From Marisediminicola sp040546025 (GTDB taxonomy: Bacteria; Actinomycetota; Actinomycetes; Actinomycetales; Microbacteriaceae), in contig NZ_JBEPNA010000004.1 in the NCBI RefSeq assembly GCF_040546025.1, forward strand, positions 62,001 to 126,000: a stretch of 64,000 bases of DNA, read 5' to 3'. Position numbers and translations under genes: made by a program. The notes below the pieces were generated by a model. The model did no database searches. It saw only the letters and a program-made list of their open reading frames with translations, and was not told the DNA's origin. This document shows, in pieces, positions 59,525 through 64,000 of this stretch; positions within the stretch are counted from its first letter, which is position 1, and every line of letters starts with the position of its first letter.

Positions 59525-61267
59525 CTATGTCGCGACGGGCAGCGACATGCTGAACTTCGTGCCGACGCCCTCCTCGCTCTCGACATCGAGGTTGCCCCCG
59601 TGCGCGATCACGATCGCCTTCGTGATGGTGAGCCCTAGCCCGACTCCGGCGACGGCGTTGCGCGTCGCAGTCGACGCCCGGAAGAACCGGGAGTAGAGCT
59701 GGTCGAGTTCGTCGGCGGGGATGCCCATGCCGGTGTCACGCACGGTCACGACAGCATCCGGGCCGGTCACGGAGAGCCCGACGGTGACCGACCCTCCGCG
59801 CGGGGTGAACTTGATCGCGTTCGAGAGGAGGTTGTCGCACGCCTGCCCGAGGCGGATGGTGTCGCCGCGCACGAGCGGCGAGACGTCGGGCAGATCGACG
59901 AACAGCTCGACCCCGGCGGCCGCCGCGACGGGCTTCGCGGATTCGATCGTGCCGGAGACGACGTCGTTCAGGGGCACATCCGAGAGGGAAAGGGGGAACT
60001 TGCCCGATCCGACCTGGGCTGTGAACAGCAGGTCGCCAACCAGCCTGAGCAGTCGATGGGCATTCCGCTCAGCGATGCCGAGGTACTGCAGCTGGTCCTC
60101 GTCGAGCGGTGCGACGTCGTCGTCCCGGAGCAGCTCGAGGTAGCCGAGGATCGACGTGAGCGGGGTGCGCAGCTCGTGCGAGACGAGACCGATGAACTCA
60201 TCCTTGAGCCGCGCTACCTCGAGAGCCCGGGTGAGGTCGGTGCCGACGAAGATGTAGCCGATTGTCGATCCCTCCGCATTGGCGCGCGGTGTCACCGCCA
60301 CCTCCACGGGAAGGCGCGAGCCGTCGTGGCGCACATAGGTCCACTCGCGCACCTCGGCGCGGCCGAGTCGCGCCGTCTCGACCAGGGCCGAGAACCCGGG
60401 GTTCAAAACGGTCTCGCCCGGCGGGTAGTTGAGCTCTTTCGACCTCCGCTCGAGTTCGTCCGGGAGGTGGAACTCGAAAATGGATCGGCGCCCCTGGGTC
60501 TCGCTCGGGGCGAGGCCGAGCATGAAAGCGGCCCCGGGGTTCCAGACGTCGATGCGTCCGGTGAGGTCGGTGCCGATGACCGACTGCTCGGTGACGGCGT
60601 CGAGCACGCTGCGTGTGAGCTGATCGGCTGCGAGCAGGTGGGCCTCGTTCTCGCGGAGCCGCTCGGTGCTCTCGGCGGCCGCAGCCAAGAGGAGCGCCCG
60701 TTCGGACGCGAGCGCCCTGATCGATTCCAGCTGGAGCCGCCCTTGGCGGGAGAGTTCGTTGATGACCGTTGCGCCGAGACCGATCGAGACCGGACCGAGG
60801 ATGCCGCGGACCCAGCCGACGCCGTCCTCGGGCGGCGCCCACGAGACGACGTACGGCAGCATGAGCGACGCGGCCGAGCCGAGCGCGGCGACGAAGATCC
60901 ATCGCCGGCCGTCCTCCGCGGCGATCCAGACAACCGGCAGCAGGATCAGGCTCGCGAAGAGGGCTTCGACGCCGGCAGGCGTACCCGCGCGGAACAGGCC
61001 GATCGAGACGAGGGACAGGCCCGGAACGATGAGGGTCCACGTGCTCTCGCGCCCCAGCATCCCGAACGCGATCGAGACGGCGATCGCACCGGCCATGATG
61101 AGTGAGCCGACGCCGATCAGGGAAAGGTCTGACACAAACACCGCCGGATTGGTCAGTGCGATCACGAGTCCGATCGAGAAGGCGATTGCCATCGGCAACT
61201 GCTTGAGCACTGGCGCGGGAAAGCCCACTCCCTGCCGTGCCCTGACCTTGCGAGCTCTGGCTGTCAT
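59525..61267 (-). CDS. Membrane PAS-domain sensor histidine kinase
   Basis: A 580-residue kinase. About six N-terminal helices (residues 25-180) are followed by a coiled stretch ERALLLAAAAESTERLRENE, a PAS domain (about 210-330, TDLTGRIDVWNPGAAFMLGL), a HisKA with the phospho-His in GLVSHELRTPLTSILGYLEL, and an HATPase with NLLSNAIKFTPRGGSVTVGL and VRDTGMGIPADELDQLYSRF. No response regulator is adjacent. It ends 6 bp from the convergent unassigned gene. Confidence 0.92.
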   Translation of the reverse strand: MTARARKVRARQGVGFPAPVLKQLPMAIAFSIGLVIALTNPAVFVSDLSLIGVGSLIMAGAIAVSIAFGMLGRESTWTLIVPGLSLVSIGLFRAGTPAGVEALFASLILLPVVWIAAEDGRRWIFVAALGSAASLMLPYVVSWAPPEDGVGWVRGILGPVSIGLGATVINELSRQGRLQLESIRALASERALLLAAAAESTERLRENEAHLLAADQLTRSVLDAVTEQSVIGTDLTGRIDVWNPGAAFMLGLAPSETQGRRSIFEFHLPDELERRSKELNYPPGETVLNPGFSALVETARLGRAEVREWTYVRHDGSRLPVEVAVTPRANAEGSTIGYIFVGTDLTRALEVARLKDEFIGLVSHELRTPLTSILGYLELLRDDDVAPLDEDQLQYLGIAERNAHRLLRLVGDLLFTAQVGSGKFPLSLSDVPLNDVVSGTIESAKPVAAAAGVELFVDLPDVSPLVRGDTIRLGQACDNLLSNAIKFTPRGGSVTVGLSVTGPDAVVTVRDTGMGIPADELDQLYSRFFRASTATRNAVAGVGLGLTITKAIVIAHGGNLDVESEEGVGTKFSMSLPVAT

Positions 61268-61321
61268 AACCGCGTCGATCCCCCCGAGAACTGTGACGGA
61301 TTCACTCTATGAGCTTGAGCG

Positions 61322-62620
61322 TCATCCCGCTGGGAGGCCCGGCTCCTCATCTTCGACGCCGTCGTCCGCTCCGACGTCGCGCAAATCCGCATCCTCCGCG
61401 TGAGCGACAGCGTGCCGGTCCCACTCCTCCATGAGCTGGCTGACCGCCGCATGGAACCGCGCCGTCGCGCGACCGGGCGAGGTGTCTCCGAAGTGGTGGG
61501 TCACCCAGTGCTCGAGCCTCTGGCGGGACTCCTCACTGCCCAGCGCTACCGCGATGAGCTCGACGACACCGCCCGCGCCGTGGGCGGTGAGCCAATCGGC
61601 GTCACCGAGATACCCGTCCAGATCGACCTCGGCCTCCGGTGAGACCGGGCGCGTGACGAGCAGCGGCTTGCCCGTCGCGAGCCGGTCGTAGACCATTGCC
61701 GAGATGTCGCAGATCGCGATGTCGGCCGCGACGAGCTGCCAGCCGAGGATGGGGCCATCGTCGAACACGTGGTGCGCCGCCGGCTCGCGGCGGTTCGCGG
61801 CGGCGATCGCGGCGATGATCGCCTCGTTCGCGGCCTTGTAGTCGGGGTCGACGACTCCGCTGCGCGGGTGCGGGCGGTAGATGACGCGGTGGCGGCCGGT
61901 CGCCAGCAGCGCCGTGACGGTGGCGACGCCGTGGCTCGCGATGGACCCGTAGGCGGCGGCGAGCCGGTCACCTTCCCAGGTCGGCGCGTAGAGCACGACA
62001 ATGCGCTCGTCAGGGGTATAGGGCAGGGCGCCGGCGAAATGGTCTGCCTGCGGGCGGCCGATCGGGATCGCCCGGCGCGTGACATCGAAGTCCCACAGCT
62101 TGCGACGCAGGCGGTCGAGGGCGGCCTGGCCGGCGACGAAGGCGTAGTCGTATGCCTTGAACTGGTTCGTCGTCATGTACATCTTGTCGCTCTCACCATG
62201 GTTGATGAAGACGTGCCACATGCGCCCGTAACGCATCATCTGGAAGTTTCTGGCGTTCTGGTTGACGTAGAACACGATGTGCGGTTCCTGGTCGGCGATG
62301 AACGACTCGAGATCGACGACCTGACGGACGTACATCGTGGGAACGGGCGCCTCGGCGAGGAGCGTGAGTGCCGTACCGGGCGACCGTGAGATGATCGCCA
62401 CGGGCCAGGTCTTCGCGAGCTCGGCGAGAGGCGCGTACCACTGGCGGATCTGGTACATGTTCACCGCCGAGTCGGCGAAATACACGGCGATGCGGATGCT
62501 CCCGGGCGCCGGGGCGACGAACTCCGGTCGTCTCCTGGCGAGCTCCTTCCGGGTCTTCCGCGACCGCAAGAGCGATTGCGTGAGCCGCGTCGCCGCTCTC
62601 AGGTCCTTCAACAACGCCAT
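61322..62620 (-). CDS. CDP-glycerol glycerophosphotransferase family protein (TagB/TagF-like)
   Basis: A 432-residue protein. IRIAVYFADSAVNMYQIRQW opens the fold; HVFINHGESDKMYMTTNQ, VVLYAPTWEGDRLAAAYGSI, VIYRPHPRSGVVDPDYKAAN and ADIAICDISAMVYDRLATGK are the substrate-binding motifs of the glycerophosphotransferase family. It would build a poly(polyol-phosphate) or similar wall polymer at the inner membrane face. Start ATG at 62620; the longer frame runs back into the antisense of the next gene. The last 40 residues are acidic (DADLRDVGADDGVEDEE). Confidence 0.88.
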   Translation of the reverse strand: MALLKDLRAATRLTQSLLRSRKTRKELARRRPEFVAPAPGSIRIAVYFADSAVNMYQIRQWYAPLAELAKTWPVAIISRSPGTALTLLAEAPVPTMYVRQVVDLESFIADQEPHIVFYVNQNARNFQMMRYGRMWHVFINHGESDKMYMTTNQFKAYDYAFVAGQAALDRLRRKLWDFDVTRRAIPIGRPQADHFAGALPYTPDERIVVLYAPTWEGDRLAAAYGSIASHGVATVTALLATGRHRVIYRPHPRSGVVDPDYKAANEAIIAAIAAANRREPAAHHVFDDGPILGWQLVAADIAICDISAMVYDRLATGKPLLVTRPVSPEAEVDLDGYLGDADWLTAHGAGGVVELIAVALGSEESRQRLEHWVTHHFGDTSPGRATARFHAAVSQLMEEWDRHAVAHAEDADLRDVGADDGVEDEEPGLPAG

Positions 62621-62652
62621 GCGACAACTCCAGAATTTCGACGAAACGACAA

Positions 62653-63528
62653 TTAGATCAGCGGCGGTCTGCCGGATCGCGTCATTCGCCACACTGTTAC
62701 CCAGCCGATACGGCGCCGCTCCCCCGCCGGCTCCCGCCAGCCCGCCATCCAGCCACCGAACCAGGCCCTCAACGCCGCAGGGCGGCGCGCCCAACGAATG
62801 AGCTGCACCCCGGTCCACGCCCCGACGTACAGCGGGATGAACACCAACGGGAGGTTGCGGCGGGCGAGCCAGACGCGGTTGCGGGCGTTCAACCGGTAGT
62901 AATACGCGTGCCGGGTCGGCTCGATCGCCGGATGATGGGCCACGAGGTCGCCGGCGTACCAGACACGCAGCCCCTGGTCCCAGACACGCCAGGCCAGCTC
63001 GATGCCCTCGTGGGCGTAGAAGAACGACTCGGCCCAGCCGCCGGTGGCGTCGAATACCGGGCGGGGAAGCAGCACGGCCCCCTCCCACACCGAGAAGACG
63101 TTTCCGGAGTCGGTCGCCTCGCCCTTGCGGATGCGCGGAACCCAGCGGCGGGGGTTCGTGGCCCCGGACGGGTCGACGACGCGCGGCTGGAGGAGTCCGA
63201 TGTCGGGCTCGAGCCGGAGCTTCGCGATTGCGTCGCTGAGGAATGTGGTGCTCGGGATGCTCGCGTCGTCGTCGAGAAAGAAAAGGTACTCACCTGTAAC
63301 GTGCTCGACGCCGCGGTTGCGCCCCGCGGGTATCCCGAGGTTCTCGGGGAGCGCCACGGCCCGCACGCCGCTCGGCAGACCGACCGGCTGCCACCCGTTT
63401 CCGACGACGACGACGTCGAGCTCGACGCCTTTCTGGGCGAGGATGCTCTGGATGCCCCGGTCGAGGTCGGCGGGACGGGTGCCCTGAGTCAGCACCACCA
63501 CGCCAACCAGTGGCACACCGGCCGACAC
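62653..63528 (-). CDS. Family 2 glycosyltransferase
   Basis: A 291-residue GT-A enzyme: VGVVVLTQGTRPADLDRGI, NLGIPAGRNRGVEHV, metal-binding FLDDDASIPS, then EGAVLLPRPVFDATGGWAES and FFYAHEGIELAWRVWDQGL, the acceptor part of rhamnosyl/galactofuranosyl-type GT2 enzymes. It ends with two hydrophobic segments (PLVFIPLYVGAWTGVQLI), so membrane-associated. Adds a sugar to the wall polymer; donor unknown. Confidence 0.9.
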   Translation of the reverse strand: MSAGVPLVGVVVLTQGTRPADLDRGIQSILAQKGVELDVVVVGNGWQPVGLPSGVRAVALPENLGIPAGRNRGVEHVTGEYLFFLDDDASIPSTTFLSDAIAKLRLEPDIGLLQPRVVDPSGATNPRRWVPRIRKGEATDSGNVFSVWEGAVLLPRPVFDATGGWAESFFYAHEGIELAWRVWDQGLRVWYAGDLVAHHPAIEPTRHAYYYRLNARNRVWLARRNLPLVFIPLYVGAWTGVQLIRWARRPAALRAWFGGWMAGWREPAGERRRIGWVTVWRMTRSGRPPLI

Positions 63529-63530
63529 GC

Positions 63531-64000
63531 TCAGGACCGCACCCGCTTCGACGCCATGATGGCCACGAAGTGGCCCACGAGAGCGAGCACCGCGAAGGCC
63601 AGCAGCGCGACGATGAGAATCCGGTCGACGAGCGGGCTGCCGACGGCCAGTCCGGCGATCGCCGCGACGAAGGCGATGATCGTGAGCTCGACCGAGTGGT
63701 AGAGGCGGTGGAACGGCACGAAGCGGGCCAGTCGACGGAGCCTGGCCACGAGCCGGTGGCTCGGTTCGGCCTCCCCCTTGCGGTCGGCGAGCCGCGCAAG
63801 GCCGGCGTTGGCGCGCGCAACATGAACCATGTCGTTGAGCGCCTTGTTGAGCACGATCACGAGTGCGAGCGCGAAGCCGAGGGTCGTCCAGAGGTAGTCC
63901 ACCCCGGTGTCGAACGGGTAGCCGGCGGCGCGGATGCCGAGCGCGATCGGGATGAGGGCCTCGGTCGTGTAGTGCCCGACCTTGTCAAGGAACACCCCTG
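63531..64000 (-). CDS. CDP-alcohol phosphatidyltransferase-like membrane protein, partial at the right edge
   Basis: The frame continues past the window end. What is visible starts GVFLDKVGHYTTEALIPIAL, which fits the end of the CDP-alcohol phosphotransferase motif G-x3-D-x3-D with the last Asp replaced by His, then helices YLWTTLGFALALVIVLNKAL and ELTIIAFVAAIAGLAVGSPL and a basic loop HRLVARLRRLARFVPFHRLY. The catalytic DxxDGxxAR would lie beyond position 64000. Ends 2 bp before the GT2 gene. Confidence 0.6.
   Translation of the reverse strand, partial: GVFLDKVGHYTTEALIPIALGIRAAGYPFDTGVDYLWTTLGFALALVIVLNKALNDMVHVARANAGLARLADRKGEAEPSHRLVARLRRLARFVPFHRLYHSVELTIIAFVAAIAGLAVGSPLVDRILIVALLAFAVLALVGHFVAIMASKRVRS

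Overview
The window is a gene-dense, GC-rich stretch of chromosome from an actinobacterium, most likely a member of Microbacteriaceae or a close relative. This is inferred from gene content: a fused KGD-type 2-oxoglutarate dehydrogenase, a GuaB1-type IMPDH-related protein, a SigR/RsrA-like sigma/anti-sigma pair next to aroA-rsgA, a DUF3039 protein, a Tad pilus locus of actinobacterial type, and a tmRNA whose tag reads ANSKRTDFALAA. Genus cannot be fixed from the sequence alone. I see no prophage, plasmid, CRISPR array or intact insertion sequence.

Layout. 1-9 kb: the 3' end of a response regulator, an array of a 15-bp motif on a 33-bp period in two opposed arms, an MFS exporter, a thiamine-binding-type protein, a GT87-like mannosyltransferase overlapping nnrD, an old yellow enzyme, a GNAT and two CNNM/CorC-like membrane proteins. 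9-19 kb: guaB1 divergent from kgd; an aminoglycoside-phosphotransferase-like pseudogene; rsrA-sigR divergent from aroA-rsgA-hisN. 19-26 kb: an MFS exporter and a DosR-type module (universal stress protein, devR, devS, second universal stress protein, flavodoxin) with candidate DevR boxes. 25.7-33 kb: the translation-rescue/cell-division group ssrA-smpB-ftsX-ftsE-prfB on the minus strand, interrupted by plus-strand genes for a SIMPL protein, a secreted serine protease and a photolyase. 33-36.3 kb: MFS, an unknown membrane protein and a LysE exporter, with two copies of a ~104-bp hairpin element, one of which abuts a truncated SnoaL-like gene. 36.3-41 kb: a compact Tad locus (tadA, tadB, tadC, small Flp-like protein, two TadE-like, one TadG-like). 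41-49 kb: GNAT, a deaminase remnant, tRNA-Leu(UAG), SDR, DedA, then a minus-strand run murI-rph-rdgB-mntH-mntR-HEAT protein. 49-56 kb: an FeS-type photolyase-related protein, pncB, a KhtT/KhtU-like antiporter pair, DUF3039 and an ABC exporter whose ATPase has a long basic, disordered N-terminus. 56-64 kb: a cell-wall glycopolymer (teichoic-acid-like) cluster with a nucleotidyltransferase, a Wzm/Wzt exporter, a CDP-glycerol-type polymerase, a GT2 and a partial CDP-alcohol phosphatidyltransferase, plus a PAS sensor kinase.

How it fits together. Most genes are housekeeping. The parts that go beyond this are the dormancy/redox-like DevRS module with stress proteins and flavodoxin; the wall-polymer export cluster at the right edge; the minimal Tad locus; and small decaying loci (three pseudogenes, two families of intergenic repeats) that show where the chromosome is changing. 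I did not find a multi-gene system that I can defend as wholly new. The best leads are the 33-bp-period opposed repeat array at 440-668, the ~104-bp hairpin element, and the unassigned protein translationally coupled to the wall-polymer exporter at 58719-59519.
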